From contig CAVWJS010000011.1 in assembly GCA_963755495.1 (NCBI GenBank), forward strand, positions 1 to 64,000: a stretch of 64,000 nucleotides of DNA, read 5' to 3'. The first letter of the stretch is position 1; every line of letters begins with the position of its first letter. The notes below the pieces were generated by a model. That model was not told the DNA's origin, searched no databases, and worked only from the letters and a program-made list of their open reading frames with translations. The position numbers and the translations under genes were made by a program. Origin of the DNA: Bog-473 sp963755495. Lineage in GTDB: Bacteria > Actinomycetota > Acidimicrobiia > Acidimicrobiales > RAAP-2. Shown one piece after another: positions 46,015-55,400 of the stretch.

Positions 46015-46995
46015 CTATCTGGCGCCGATCGGAAGGCTGGCCCCCGCCGCCCTCCCATCCTCAGTCACCAGAGGAATCACCTCGGGGGCATGGAAGGTGC
46101 AAGCCAAGAAGCACTGGGTGGCACCGATGACGAGGATGGTCACGCCGAGAAGGTGCACTTCCACGAGGGCTGCGGGAAGGTGGGTGAAATACTGCGTGTA
46201 ACCCACCGCCGCCTGCGCCACCATGACCACCAAGAGCACCCGTCCCGCCCGTCGCACTCGCTCGGGCACGTCCGCCATGTGCAGCACCACGACCAGTCCT
46301 ACCACCAAGCCGACCAGGAGCATGACCAGGCTGGCGTGGAGCTCGGCCAGGTCCCTCAGGGAGATCGGGATGCGCTTGGCAATCACCTGTCCCGACGACT
46401 CGCCCCCGAGAGGCCCCGCGCCGGTCGTGGCCGTCCCCGCCGCGATGACGAAGCCGAGGACGACCAGGACGCCATAGAACAACTGGAGCAGGCTGCGTGG
46501 TACCAACAACCGCCCCGATCCCGGCCCGTAGTCCCGGGTCGAGCGGTGGACAAGGACGACGGCGTTGACCAGGAGGATCATGGTGGCAAAGAAGTGCACC
46601 ATGACGAGATACGGGTTGAGCTTTGTGTATACGACGATCCCGCCTAGAACCGCCTGGGCCAGAATCCCGACGACCAGGCCCCCGCTCAGCCAGATCAGGT
46701 CCCGCCGACGGGGCCGCCGAAAGGCCGTCGCGAGGAAGGCGGCGGCCACGGCGATCGTGAGGATGACGGTGACCAGGCGATTCCCGAATTCGATGAGCCC
46801 GTGGAACTGGACCGCCGGGGTGAGATGACCCACAGAGCACTCCGGCCAGTCGCTGCAGCCGAGGCCCGATCCAGTGAGGCGGACGGCCCCTCCCGTGACG
46901 ACGATGAGGGTCACCAGGGCCAGGGCCACGATGTTGAGGCGATGGCTGAGGGAGGGTGAGACAGTGAAGGGGCGGCGTCGCGACACTCGTGCCAA
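46015..46995 (-). CDS. ctaA: Heme A synthase (COX15/CtaA)
   Basis: A product of 326 residues with eight TM helices. Heme-binding histidines in VQFHGLIEFGNRLVT, MVHFFATMIL, LAELHASLVM and ALVEVHLLGVTIL. GGAVRLTGSGLGCSDWPECS near the N-terminus is a family signature. Oxidises heme O to heme A for cytochrome oxidase. Divergent from ctaB, its pathway partner. Confidence 0.93.
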   Translation of the reverse strand: MARVSRRRPFTVSPSLSHRLNIVALALVTLIVVTGGAVRLTGSGLGCSDWPECSVGHLTPAVQFHGLIEFGNRLVTVILTIAVAAAFLATAFRRPRRRDLIWLSGGLVVGILAQAVLGGIVVYTKLNPYLVMVHFFATMILLVNAVVLVHRSTRDYGPGSGRLLVPRSLLQLFYGVLVVLGFVIAAGTATTGAGPLGGESSGQVIAKRIPISLRDLAELHASLVMLLVGLVVGLVVVLHMADVPERVRRAGRVLLVVMVAQAAVGYTQYFTHLPAALVEVHLLGVTILVIGATQCFLACTFHAPEVIPLVTEDGRAAGASLPIGAR

Positions 46996-47052
46996 TCGTA
47001 CCGGGACCTCCCGCTTGGTCCTGAACGGGTGCCTGGTCGTAGGCTGAGCGAA

Positions 47053-47982
47053 ATGTCCGCTCCGGCTCCCACCCTGCAGGCCTCGCCCTCGGCGCGGTCC
47101 ACCGTCGGCGCCTACGTGGCCTTGACCAAGCCGCGCATCATCGAGCTGCTGTTGGTCACCACCCTGCCCACCATGGTGGTGGCCCGGCGGGGGTTGCCGT
47201 CAATCTGGTTGATGCTGGCCACGCTGGTGGGAGGAACGCTGGCGGCCGGCGGGGCCAATGCCATCAACATGGTGGTCGACCGGGACATCGATCGGCTGAT
47301 GAACCGTACGAAGAACCGGCCACTCGTGACGGGGGCCATGTCTCCTCGGGCCGCCCTCACTTTCGCTCTCTGCCTCGAGGCGGGTGCTTTCGTCGAGTTG
47401 TGGCTGGCCGTGAATCTCCTCTCGGCCGTGTTGGCGGTGTCGGCCACTCTCTTCTACGTCTTCGTGTACACGTTGTGGCTCAAGCGTCGGTCCTCACAGA
47501 ACATCGTGGTCGGGGGAGCCGCTGGTGCCGTGCCCGTCCTCGTCGGTTGGGCCGCCGTGACCAACAGCCTTTCTTGGGCTCCCATCGTGCTGTTCGGGGT
47601 CATCTTCATCTGGACGCCGCCGCATTTCTGGGCCCTGGCCGTGCGTTACAAGGAGGACTATGCGGCGGCGGACGTCCCGATGCTGCCCGTCGTAGCCTCG
47701 ATGAAACGCACCACGCGCGAGATCGTCATGTACACCGTGCTCCTGGTGGCGATCTCGCTGCTCTTCGGCCCGGTGGCTCATCTTGGCCTGATCTACATGA
47801 TCGCGGCCGGACTTCTCGGGGCCGGCTTCCTCTTCATGACCACCCGCCTCTGGGGACTCGCGCGCACCGGGCGCGCCACGGGGCGCGAGGCCATGCGGGT
47901 CTTCAGCTACTCCATCACCTACCTCACGGTGTTGTTCGTGGCTATGGCCGGTGACGTGTTGATCACAAACCACATTCACTAA
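47053..47982 (+). CDS. ctaB: Protoheme IX farnesyltransferase (heme O synthase)
   Basis: A product of 309 residues in the UbiA superfamily, about nine TM helices. Prenyl-diphosphate motif NAINMVVDRDIDRLMNRTK, and the second site FIWTPPHFWALAVRYKEDYA. Makes heme O, the substrate of CtaA. The ATG at 47053 is chosen; a longer frame upstream is less plausible. Confidence 0.93.
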   Translation: MSAPAPTLQASPSARSTVGAYVALTKPRIIELLLVTTLPTMVVARRGLPSIWLMLATLVGGTLAAGGANAINMVVDRDIDRLMNRTKNRPLVTGAMSPRAALTFALCLEAGAFVELWLAVNLLSAVLAVSATLFYVFVYTLWLKRRSSQNIVVGGAAGAVPVLVGWAAVTNSLSWAPIVLFGVIFIWTPPHFWALAVRYKEDYAAADVPMLPVVASMKRTTREIVMYTVLLVAISLLFGPVAHLGLIYMIAAGLLGAGFLFMTTRLWGLARTGRATGREAMRVFSYSITYLTVLFVAMAGDVLITNHIH

Positions 47983-47993
47983 GTTGCCCACTG

Positions 47994-48605
47994 ATGACCG
48001 TTGCCGCCCCGCCTGACGCGCCGCCGGCCCCGCCGGCGCCGGCCCCGCGCCGGCCCCGCAAGGTCTTCCTCGTAGTAGGTCTGGTCGCCGCCGCCGCCCT
48101 GGCTGTGGGGCTCTTCACCTCCATCGGTGCGCCCAAGAAGTCCGACGTGTCCCAAGCCGGTGATCCGGTGCCCTCGTTCACCGCGGCCCGGGTGAACGGC
48201 GCGGGAACCGTACGGGTGAGCCCCAAGGCAACGCCCGACCGACCGACCGTACTGTTGTTCTTCGGGGACTGGTGCTCCCTCTGCCACACCGAGCTGCCGC
48301 AGCTGGCCGCCACGGTGCGGTCCGAGGACGCCGCGGGCGGGCCGCTCTCCCGCATCCGGGTGGTTGGGGTCGACAGTGGGGATCTGCTCTCGAACGCCCA
48401 GTCCTTTGTCTCCTCCAGCGGGGTGACCTTCCCGGTCGCCAACGACGAGAACCTGGCCATCATCAGCAGCAAGTTCCACTTCGAGGGTGATCCCTATGCC
48501 GTGTTCGTAAACGGTGACGGGACCATCGACAAGGTGGTGGGCAGCCGACTCTCACCGTCTGCCTTCAAGGCGGACGAGCGGGCGCTCACTCCCAGCGAAA
48601 GCTGA
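47994..48605 (+). CDS. Membrane-anchored thioredoxin-like protein
   Basis: A product of 203 residues. Pro/Ala-rich start, one TM anchor (KVFLVVGLVAAAALAVGLFT), then a redoxin fold with FGDWCSLCHTELPQL (CxxC) and YAVFVNGDGTI with a cis-Pro-like region. Placed after ctaB, it may serve cytochrome oxidase or c-type cytochrome assembly (inference). Its 3' end overlaps the ABC permease gene by 20 bp, tail to tail. Confidence 0.85.
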   Translation: MTVAAPPDAPPAPPAPAPRRPRKVFLVVGLVAAAALAVGLFTSIGAPKKSDVSQAGDPVPSFTAARVNGAGTVRVSPKATPDRPTVLLFFGDWCSLCHTELPQLAATVRSEDAAGGPLSRIRVVGVDSGDLLSNAQSFVSSSGVTFPVANDENLAIISSKFHFEGDPYAVFVNGDGTIDKVVGSRLSPSAFKADERALTPSES

Positions 48606-49323
48606 GAGCGGCGGCCAGGGGCGCCGCCACAGCCCACACCGCAAGGACGACCCACGACTGCGGAGGCACGGCGGAACCGGTGCCCAGAGCGGCATGAAGG
48701 CTGGCCGCCAGGGCATCGGCCGGGAGGAGCTTCGCGACCGCCGCCACCGCACCGGGCAATTTGGCGATGGGCACGATCATGCCCCCGAGGAGCAGCAGGA
48801 CGAGGTAGAGGCCGTTCGCCGCAGCGAGGTTGACTTCGGCCTTGAGCACGCCAGCCATGAAGAGCCCGATGCCGCCGAAGGCGACGGTAGCCAACAACGC
48901 CGCGCCAACTGCGCCGAGGCCGGCCACGCTCGAGCCGTGTCCGCCCGGGTTCCAGCCCAATGCGAAGCCGACCGCAACGAGTACTGCGCCCTGGAGTATC
49001 TCGACCAGGACCACGGTGACGATTTTGGCCCCCAGCAGGCGGGGCCGTCCCAGTGGAGTCGAGCCCAAACGTTTGAGCACCCCGTAGCCGCGCTCGAATC
49101 CGGTGGCAATGCCCAACGAGACCATCGCCGTGGACATCACCGCCAGGGCCAGTATCCCCGGCACGAAGAAGTCGACCGCCTTTTGGTGCGGTGTGGACAC
49201 CACATGCACGGTGGAAAAGAAGAGAAGGAAGACGACGGGAATACCGACGGTCAAGAGCAAGGTCTCCCCGCGGCGCAGCGTCATGTAGACCTCTGCCTTC
49301 GTTTGGGCCAGAAGCGCTCTCAC
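48586..49323 (-). CDS. ABC-2 type transporter permease
   Basis: A product of 245 residues with six hydrophobic segments, including LLTVGIPVVFLLFFS and GLYLVLLLLGGMIVPIAKLP. LAVMSTAMVSLGIATGFERGYGVLKRLGST is cut here into VSLGIATGFERGYGVLKRLG, typical of ABC-2 permeases. The start overlaps the stop of the ATPase gene, so the pair makes one exporter. Substrate unknown. Confidence 0.88.
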   Translation of the reverse strand: MRALLAQTKAEVYMTLRRGETLLLTVGIPVVFLLFFSTVHVVSTPHQKAVDFFVPGILALAVMSTAMVSLGIATGFERGYGVLKRLGSTPLGRPRLLGAKIVTVVLVEILQGAVLVAVGFALGWNPGGHGSSVAGLGAVGAALLATVAFGGIGLFMAGVLKAEVNLAAANGLYLVLLLLGGMIVPIAKLPGAVAAVAKLLPADALAASLHAALGTGSAVPPQSWVVLAVWAVAAPLAAALSFRWE

Positions 49324-50348
49324 GACGCGCCACTCCGCTCATTCCTAGGCCGCCGTCCTCGCAGTGCACCCCGGTTTCGACGTGCTCGGCTCGCTGGAGC
49401 AAGCGCAGGGGATTCCAGCGCGGCCGAGCCCACCGCTTCGAGATACACGTCTTCGAGCGTCCGCCCGGTCACGAGGTCAGTCAGCGTGGCCTGGCGTGCC
49501 GCCAACCAGTTGGCCAAGGTGGCCGTCGCGTCGGGGCCCGATGTTCCCGCGATGTCGTAACGACCAGGGGCTCGCTCGGTGACGCTGACGCCCGGCCCGA
49601 GCGTGTCCGCCAGCGATGCCGTGTCGAGTCCGGCCGGGGCGCCAAAAGTGAGGCCGTCGGCTTCCCGCGCTCCAGTCAGACCTCGAGGCGTTCCTTCGAG
49701 GACCACGTGTCCCGCGGAAAGAATGACAATGCGGTCAGCCATCTTCTCGGCCTCGGCCAACTCATGGGTGGTGAGCAGGACGCACACCCCTTGCCGGCGG
49801 AGCTCTTCCACCACGGCCCGGATGGCCAGGCGCCCCTCGGGATCCACGCCGGCTGTCGGCTCGTCGAGGAAGGCCACTTGTGGTTGGCCGATGAGTGCCA
49901 GAGCGAGTGACAGGCGCTGTTGTTCGCCTCCGGAGAGATGGCGCCATGGAGTGGTGGCGACGGTGCGCAGCCCGACCAGGTCGAGGAGCGCGTCAGTGGC
50001 GAGGGGATCTGGGTAATAGCGGGCGAAGAGGTCGAGGATCCGCCGCGGGCCCAACATCGGGTAGACGCCGCCCCGTTGCAACATGACTCCTATGCGCCCG
50101 GTGAGTTCATGGTGATCGGCCAGCGGGTCGAGCCCGAGCACGAAGATCTGCCCGTCGCTCGGCCGCCGGTACCCCTCCAGAGCCTCGATGGTCGAGGTCT
50201 TTCCGGCTCCATTGGGACCGAGCACAACCAGCACCTCACCCGCATCGGCCCTCAGATCAAGCCCGTTCACCGCCGTCACCTCGCCTGCCCGGCCGTAGCG
50301 AATGGTGAGGTCGTGCACGACGACGGCAGGAACCGTGTCCGGTGACAT
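49320..50348 (-). CDS. ABC transporter ATP-binding protein
   Basis: A product of 342 residues. Walker A VLGPNGAGKTSTIEALEGY, signature LSGGEQQRLSLALAL, Walker B VAFLDEPTAGVDPEGRLAIR, switch His in LLTTHELAEAEKMADRIV. A C-terminal extension after residue 220 resembles DrrA-type exporters. Confidence 0.92.
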   Translation of the reverse strand: MSPDTVPAVVVHDLTIRYGRAGEVTAVNGLDLRADAGEVLVVLGPNGAGKTSTIEALEGYRRPSDGQIFVLGLDPLADHHELTGRIGVMLQRGGVYPMLGPRRILDLFARYYPDPLATDALLDLVGLRTVATTPWRHLSGGEQQRLSLALALIGQPQVAFLDEPTAGVDPEGRLAIRAVVEELRRQGVCVLLTTHELAEAEKMADRIVILSAGHVVLEGTPRGLTGAREADGLTFGAPAGLDTASLADTLGPGVSVTERAPGRYDIAGTSGPDATATLANWLAARQATLTDLVTGRTLEDVYLEAVGSAALESPALAPASRARRNRGALRGRRPRNERSGAS

Positions 50349-50374
50349 GGCGTCGCAGGCTACTTTGAGCAGCC

Positions 50375-51679
50375 ATGATCGATATCCGCGCGCTGCGGGA
50401 AGATCCCAATGGGGTCAAAGCGGCGTTGGCCCGTCGTGGTGTGGAGGAGTCCGAGGTAGACGCCGTCATTGCAGCTGACGTGGCCCATCGGGCCCGACTG
50501 TCCCGGGCCGAGGCGTTGCGAGCGGAGGTCAAGACGCTTAGCCGGGCCGTGGGAGAAGCCATGAAGGCCGGCGACGCGGACCGGGCCGAGGAGCTGCGCG
50601 CCCAGAGCCGGGACCTGGGTGAGGAAGAACGGGCAGCGGCGGCCGAAGCCGACCAAGAGTGGGAAAAGGTCCACCAGGGCCTGCTCTATTTGCCCAACAT
50701 CCCGGCCGATGACGTGCCGCTAGGTGACAGCGAAGCCGACAACGTCGAGATCCGGCGCTGGTGGCCCGGGCAGGCGACGGGTGAGCCCGAGCCGGTGCGC
50801 GGCGAACACCAGAGGGTGCCGCACTGGGAGATCGGCGAGGCCCTGCAATTGCTCGACATGGAGCGTGGTGCCCGCTTGTCCGGCTCCATGTTCCCCCTCT
50901 ACCGGGGCGCAGGCGCACGGTTGCTGCGCGCCTTGACCGCGTTTGCCCTCGACCGCCATTCGCCGACCTACGAGGAGATCCGGCCCCCGACGGTCGTGTT
51001 GACAGAGACCATGGTCTCCACCGGTCACCTCCCCAAGTTCGCCGATGACGCGTACCACCTCGAGCGCGACGACCTGTGGGCCATCCCCACGGCGGAAGTC
51101 CCTCTGACATCGATGCATCGGGGGGAAATTCTCGAGGAGTCGGTCCTACCCCTGCGCTTCACCGCCGCCACCGCGTGTTTTCGCCGCGAAGCGGGATCAG
51201 CCGGACGCGACACGCGGGGTCTTCTGCGGGTACACGAGTTCGACAAGGTCGAGCTTTTCGCCTACACCACTCCCGAACAAGCGCTCGAGGCGCAAGCGGA
51301 CATTCTGCAGCGCGCCGAGTCGTTGCTCCAAGAGCTCGGGTTGTTCTATCGGGTGTTGGATCTGTGTACGGGCGACCTCGGTGGCCCCTCGGCGCGCACC
51401 TTCGACCTCGAGGTGTTCTCGCCTGGGGTGGACAAGTGGCTCGAGGTCAGCTCGACCAGCTGGTACCGCGACTACCAGGCCCGTCGGGCCCAGGTCCGCT
51501 ACCGCCCCGCAGGTGGGGGACCACCCCAACTGGTCCACACCGTCAACGGCTCCGCGCTGGCGTGGCCCCGCATTTGGGCCGCCCTGATCGAGACCGGCCG
51601 TCAATCCGATGGCACCGTCTTGCTGCCCGACTGCTTGTCGCCGTACCTTGGCGGTGACCTCCTCCTCAAGGCCCCGTAG
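50375..51679 (+). CDS. serS: Seryl-tRNA synthetase
   Basis: A product of 434 residues. N-terminal coiled-coil arm for tRNA-Ser (HRARLSRAEALRAEVKTLSR), then the class II core: motif 2 FRREAGSAGRDTRGLLRVHEF, here FRREAGSAGRDTRGLLRVHE, and motif 3 ending NGSALAWPRIWAALIETGRQ. Full length, ATG start. Confidence 0.96.
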   Translation: MIDIRALREDPNGVKAALARRGVEESEVDAVIAADVAHRARLSRAEALRAEVKTLSRAVGEAMKAGDADRAEELRAQSRDLGEEERAAAAEADQEWEKVHQGLLYLPNIPADDVPLGDSEADNVEIRRWWPGQATGEPEPVRGEHQRVPHWEIGEALQLLDMERGARLSGSMFPLYRGAGARLLRALTAFALDRHSPTYEEIRPPTVVLTETMVSTGHLPKFADDAYHLERDDLWAIPTAEVPLTSMHRGEILEESVLPLRFTAATACFRREAGSAGRDTRGLLRVHEFDKVELFAYTTPEQALEAQADILQRAESLLQELGLFYRVLDLCTGDLGGPSARTFDLEVFSPGVDKWLEVSSTSWYRDYQARRAQVRYRPAGGGPPQLVHTVNGSALAWPRIWAALIETGRQSDGTVLLPDCLSPYLGGDLLLKAP

Positions 51680-52067
51680 CGCGCCGGATCACCTCGTCAG
51701 AGGACAGCGCCAAGCTCAGCTCATGTCCGCTGGGGTCGTGAATGTGGAAGTAGCGCTCGCCCCACGGGGCGTCTGCGGGAGAGGTATCCGGCTGGAATCC
51801 GGCGCTCACCGCTCGTTCGTACATGACGTCTACGTCGTCGACCCAGAAAACGACCCGGCCCCAGACGTTCGCTTGGCGAGAGGCGTCTGTGTCGAGCTGA
51901 AGGTTGAGGTAACCACCGCCAACGTGGAAGCTGGTAAATTGCGCATCCTGCCCGCCATAGAGCAGATGGAAGCCCAGCGCGTGGTAGAAGGTCACAGCCT
52001 CAGCCATGTCACTTGTCAGCAGTGTGACAGCGCTGATGCTCTCGACTGGTTCTCGCCGGACATCCAT
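51666..52067 (-). CDS. VOC family protein
   Basis: A product of about 133 residues in the glyoxalase/bleomycin-resistance fold: LTSDMAEAVTFYHALGFHLL, ... FWVDDVDVMYERAVSAGFQP, ... RYFHIHDPSGHELSLA. The ATG at 52067 (MDVRREP) is preferred over the upstream frame. Tail-to-tail with serS. Confidence 0.8.
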   Translation of the reverse strand: MDVRREPVESISAVTLLTSDMAEAVTFYHALGFHLLYGGQDAQFTSFHVGGGYLNLQLDTDASRQANVWGRVVFWVDDVDVMYERAVSAGFQPDTSPADAPWGERYFHIHDPSGHELSLALSSDEVIRRATGP

Positions 52068-52188
52068 ACCCGTAGCATTGCATGGGCTCGAGACGGGTTG
52101 CCTGGACGCCGAGGCTGAAGGCTGATGCCACGGCGCATCAGTTGTTGCGTCACCTTCGTGAGGTGGTGACACTTGGCAAACTGTGAGG

Positions 52189-52557
52189 ATGACGAACGTC
52201 GACTCGAGTGACCTTCCAGCGATCGGTTGGATATGCGTTGACTCGGCGGATCCTCAAGCGCTCGCGGATTGGTGGAAAGAGCTGCTCGGCGGGGCCACCC
52301 AGGTCGATGAGGACGGAGACGTACGTCTCGAATCAAGTCCCATCCCGATTCTTTTCTTGAGAGTCGACGATCCAAAGACGTCAAAAAACAGAGTGCACCT
52401 GGATCTGCGAGTGACGAACTATGAAGCAGCAGTCTCACGAGCGGTCGGGCTCGGAGCAACGCTGGCCGACGACATCTATCGAGGTGATGCCTGGCAGGTT
52501 CTCCGGGATCCCGAAGGAAATGAGTTCTGCATCATTCGACCGAAGTCCGAGATGTAG
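52189..52557 (+). CDS. VOC family protein (glyoxalase-like)
   Basis: A product of 122 residues: DSADPQALADWWKELLGGAT, RVHLDLRVTNYEAAVSRAVG and LRDPEGNEFCIIRP, matching the Glyoxalase_6 type common in actinobacteria. Start ATG 52189, GTG 52183 possible. Confidence 0.82.
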   Translation: MTNVDSSDLPAIGWICVDSADPQALADWWKELLGGATQVDEDGDVRLESSPIPILFLRVDDPKTSKNRVHLDLRVTNYEAAVSRAVGLGATLADDIYRGDAWQVLRDPEGNEFCIIRPKSEM

Positions 52558-52602
52558 GTAGCGAGCACTCTTCACCGGACATTCGTCGGGCATGATGTCG
52601 GC

Positions 52603-52833
52603 ATGGGATCAGCAGACGATAAACCGCGCAAACCTAAGCATCCGCTGCCCAAGGTACCGAAGTATGAGGAGCCGAACACGTTTCCCATCCCCGGCCTGAC
52701 CGGAAGCAGCGGAGTGGCTGAGCAGTCCGGCCGGTTCGGCCATAGCTCAGACGGCAAGGTGCACCACTGGCCAGGTTTGGCCGGGAGAGCGCTTCTGCGT
52801 GTGCTGGGAATGCGTCGCCGGGACCCCAGCTAG
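52603..52833 (+). CDS. Small hypothetical protein, Pro/Lys-rich
   Basis: A product of 76 residues. MGSADDKPRKPKHPLPKVPK, then a Gly-rich middle and a short hydrophobic C-terminal helix (WPGLAGRALLRVLGMRRR). Disordered-looking. Overlaps the end of the EAL gene by 4 bp, tail to tail. Function unknown. Confidence 0.5.
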   Translation: MGSADDKPRKPKHPLPKVPKYEEPNTFPIPGLTGSSGVAEQSGRFGHSSDGKVHHWPGLAGRALLRVLGMRRRDPS

Positions 52834-55289
52834 GGGCGGGAGGGCGTGTCGCTGCTTGTCGTCAGCGCCTGCAGCATTTTCTCGGTTTTACGGGCGTCCA
52901 TCGGCACTCCGAGGTGGTAGCCCTGCCCGAAGCGGCATCCCAGCTCGCGCAAGCGCGCCACCTGGGCCGCACTCTCCACTCCCTCGGCAATGGTGGTGTG
53001 GCCCAACGTCTCGGCGATCTTGAGGATGGCCTGGGCCAGGCCCGTTTGATCGTCGTCGCTCGCAAGGGCATTGACGAATGATCGGTCGATCTTGAGAATG
53101 TCGATGGGGAGCTGTTCGAGATACGCCAGCGACGAATAGCCCGTCCCGAAGTCGTCGAGGGCGATGCGCAAGCCCAGGGCCTTGAGCTTCTGCAGGTTCT
53201 GCACGGCTGCGGTCGTATCGCGCATCATGGCGCTCTCAGTTATTTCGATCACGAGATTGGACGGATCAAATTTGGTGGCAGCCAACATCGAGGCCACATT
53301 CGTTCCGGTCTCCCCGTCCACGAGCTCGTGCGCCGAAAGGTTCACGCTGATGGTGACATCCGGAGGGACGAGGCCCCTCGTTTGCCAGTGGTGCAGCTGG
53401 GCGCAGGCCTCGGCGAGCACGAAACGGTCGACCACGTCAATCAATCCGACCTCTTCGGCGAAGGGAACGAAGGCGCCCGGCGGCAGCAGGCCACGCAGAG
53501 GGTGTTGCCAACGCACCAGTGCTTCGAAGCCGACCAGTTCACCAGACTCGAGATCCACGATGGGCTGGTAGTGCACGACGAGCTCTTTACCGGTCGTTGT
53601 CCGCCGCAGGTCGGCTTCGAGCTCGAGGCGTTCGACGATGGCTGTGTGCATCTGGTCGCGGAACTCCTCGTAGCAATTCTTGCCGTGTTCCTTGGCCATG
53701 TACATGGCCAAGTCGGCGTTGCGCAGCAGTTGCTCGCCGGTGGTGCCGGGCACCCCGAAGGTGATGCCGATGCTGGCAGTTGCAACCACTTCGGTGGTGT
53801 CAAGCATGACCGGTCGCCGCAGAGCGGTGAGTATCCGCTCGGCCAGCTTCACGATGTCAGAGTGTCCTTCGATGTACTCGATCAGCACGGCGAATTCATC
53901 GCCGCCGAGTCGGGCTGCCGTATCCGCCTGGCGGATGCATCCCTGAAGGACTTCCGCTACGGTGCGCAGCAGCTCGTCTCCGGTGGAGTGCCCCAGGCTG
54001 TCGTTGACGGTCTTGAAATTGTCGAGATCCAAGAACATGACGGCTATTGGCCGACGGGTGCGCTCCATGCGCGCCACGGCCTGATTCAACCGATCGCTGA
54101 AGAGCGCCTTGTTGGCCAGGCCAGTAAGGGAGTCATGAAACGCTTGATACGTCAGCTCAGACTCCAGACGCGCTCTTTCGGTGCTGTTACGGAAGCTCCA
54201 CACCCGGCCGACCACCTCGCCGTCAACCATCTGAGCCTTCGAAAAACGCTCAAAGACGCGTCCGTCCTTGAATTCGAGGACGTCGGTCGTCTCCATGCCA
54301 GGGTGCAAAGCGAGCTCTTCGTTCTTGGCCAAGAATATTTCGGGATGAACGAGCTGATCGAGTAACGACGTGAGAGCGCTTTCGTCGGGCTGGTTCAGCC
54401 AGAACGATTCGGGCACCATCCACATGTCGGCTAACTGGCCGTTGACGCTTGTAATGAGGCCGTTCGCATCCACCACGAGAAGGCCGTCAGCGGTCGAGTC
54501 GAGCGTGGCGCTCAGCAATGACAGGGCGGAGCGCAGTTCGAGCTCCGACGCTGTGCGGGCAGCGATGTCGTGGGCGGTCACGACGTAGCCACCCACAATT
54601 GGGTCGTCGATGAGGTTGACGATCGACAGCTCAAAGGGTGCTGCTTCGAGTCCCTCGCGCCGCAAAAGCCGAACCTCGACCGTCACCGGATGAGCGGCCG
54701 TGGCCAGCTCCGCGGCGCGGTCGATGGCGTCGCTAAGCGCCGGCCTGTCCTCTTCGAGCACGATATTGCTCAGGGGCATGAACTCGACATGTTCGGGATC
54801 GTGGCCGAGCATGCGCGTCAATGCGGCCGAGGTGCATTCGATGTCACCGTGCGCAGAGATCAACATGGTGATGGCCGCCGCGTTGTGGATCAGAGACCGG
54901 AATCGGGCCACCTCGTCGCGTGCCACTTCGAACCGACGCCGTTCGGTGAGGTCTCGCATGTTGAACAACACGGCGCCCTCGGTGAACCAGCTCACTGGCG
55001 TTCCGATCAGTTCGAGAAGGCGCCAACCCGTGGGAGTCTTGGCCCGCACTTCGAGGATGGTGCCGATCTCCTTGTTCTGGATGGAGACGAGTGAAAGCCC
55101 CACGAGTTCCAAATCGTCGGGGTGCACGAGGTCGAGGGCCGAACGCCCTTTGTATTCGTCCAGCGTTCGTCCGAACATGGCTTCGGCTCTGGCGTTTCCC
55201 CACAACACCTCGCCCTCGGCTCCGAGGACCAGGACGACATCGGGGAGTTCTTCAAGGAGACGCGCCAGCGTCGCGTCCTCGGTCGTCAT
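52830..55289 (-). CDS. PAS-PAS-GGDEF-EAL cyclic-di-GMP protein
   Basis: A product of 819 residues. Two or three PAS domains (VLGAEGEVLWGNARAEAMFG; TSAALTRMLGHDPEHVEFMP; LVVDANGLITSVNGQLADMW). Then GGDEF (TAARLGGDEFAVLIEYIEGH, with intact active-site GGDEF) and EAL (GFEALVRWQHPLRG; ALDDFGTGYSSLAYLEQLPI). Both enzyme halves look active, so it could make and break c-di-GMP. No TM segments, so cytosolic. Confidence 0.92.
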   Translation of the reverse strand: MTTEDATLARLLEELPDVVLVLGAEGEVLWGNARAEAMFGRTLDEYKGRSALDLVHPDDLELVGLSLVSIQNKEIGTILEVRAKTPTGWRLLELIGTPVSWFTEGAVLFNMRDLTERRRFEVARDEVARFRSLIHNAAAITMLISAHGDIECTSAALTRMLGHDPEHVEFMPLSNIVLEEDRPALSDAIDRAAELATAAHPVTVEVRLLRREGLEAAPFELSIVNLIDDPIVGGYVVTAHDIAARTASELELRSALSLLSATLDSTADGLLVVDANGLITSVNGQLADMWMVPESFWLNQPDESALTSLLDQLVHPEIFLAKNEELALHPGMETTDVLEFKDGRVFERFSKAQMVDGEVVGRVWSFRNSTERARLESELTYQAFHDSLTGLANKALFSDRLNQAVARMERTRRPIAVMFLDLDNFKTVNDSLGHSTGDELLRTVAEVLQGCIRQADTAARLGGDEFAVLIEYIEGHSDIVKLAERILTALRRPVMLDTTEVVATASIGITFGVPGTTGEQLLRNADLAMYMAKEHGKNCYEEFRDQMHTAIVERLELEADLRRTTTGKELVVHYQPIVDLESGELVGFEALVRWQHPLRGLLPPGAFVPFAEEVGLIDVVDRFVLAEACAQLHHWQTRGLVPPDVTISVNLSAHELVDGETGTNVASMLAATKFDPSNLVIEITESAMMRDTTAAVQNLQKLKALGLRIALDDFGTGYSSLAYLEQLPIDILKIDRSFVNALASDDDQTGLAQAILKIAETLGHTTIAEGVESAAQVARLRELGCRFGQGYHLGVPMDARKTEKMLQALTTSSDTPSRP

Positions 55290-55400
55290 GCGGGGTTTCC
55301 TCCATCCGCCATACGTTTCCGCATTCTAAGCCCGTGCAGCCTCACCAAAGAGGGCTTTGGGGCAACGAGGGCATTCGGGGAAGAGGCAGTCGCCGGGTTG

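Noticed and set aside
52830..55289. Plus-strand frames over the GGDEF/EAL gene
   Set aside because: They are antisense to a gene with intact GGDEF and EAL motifs.
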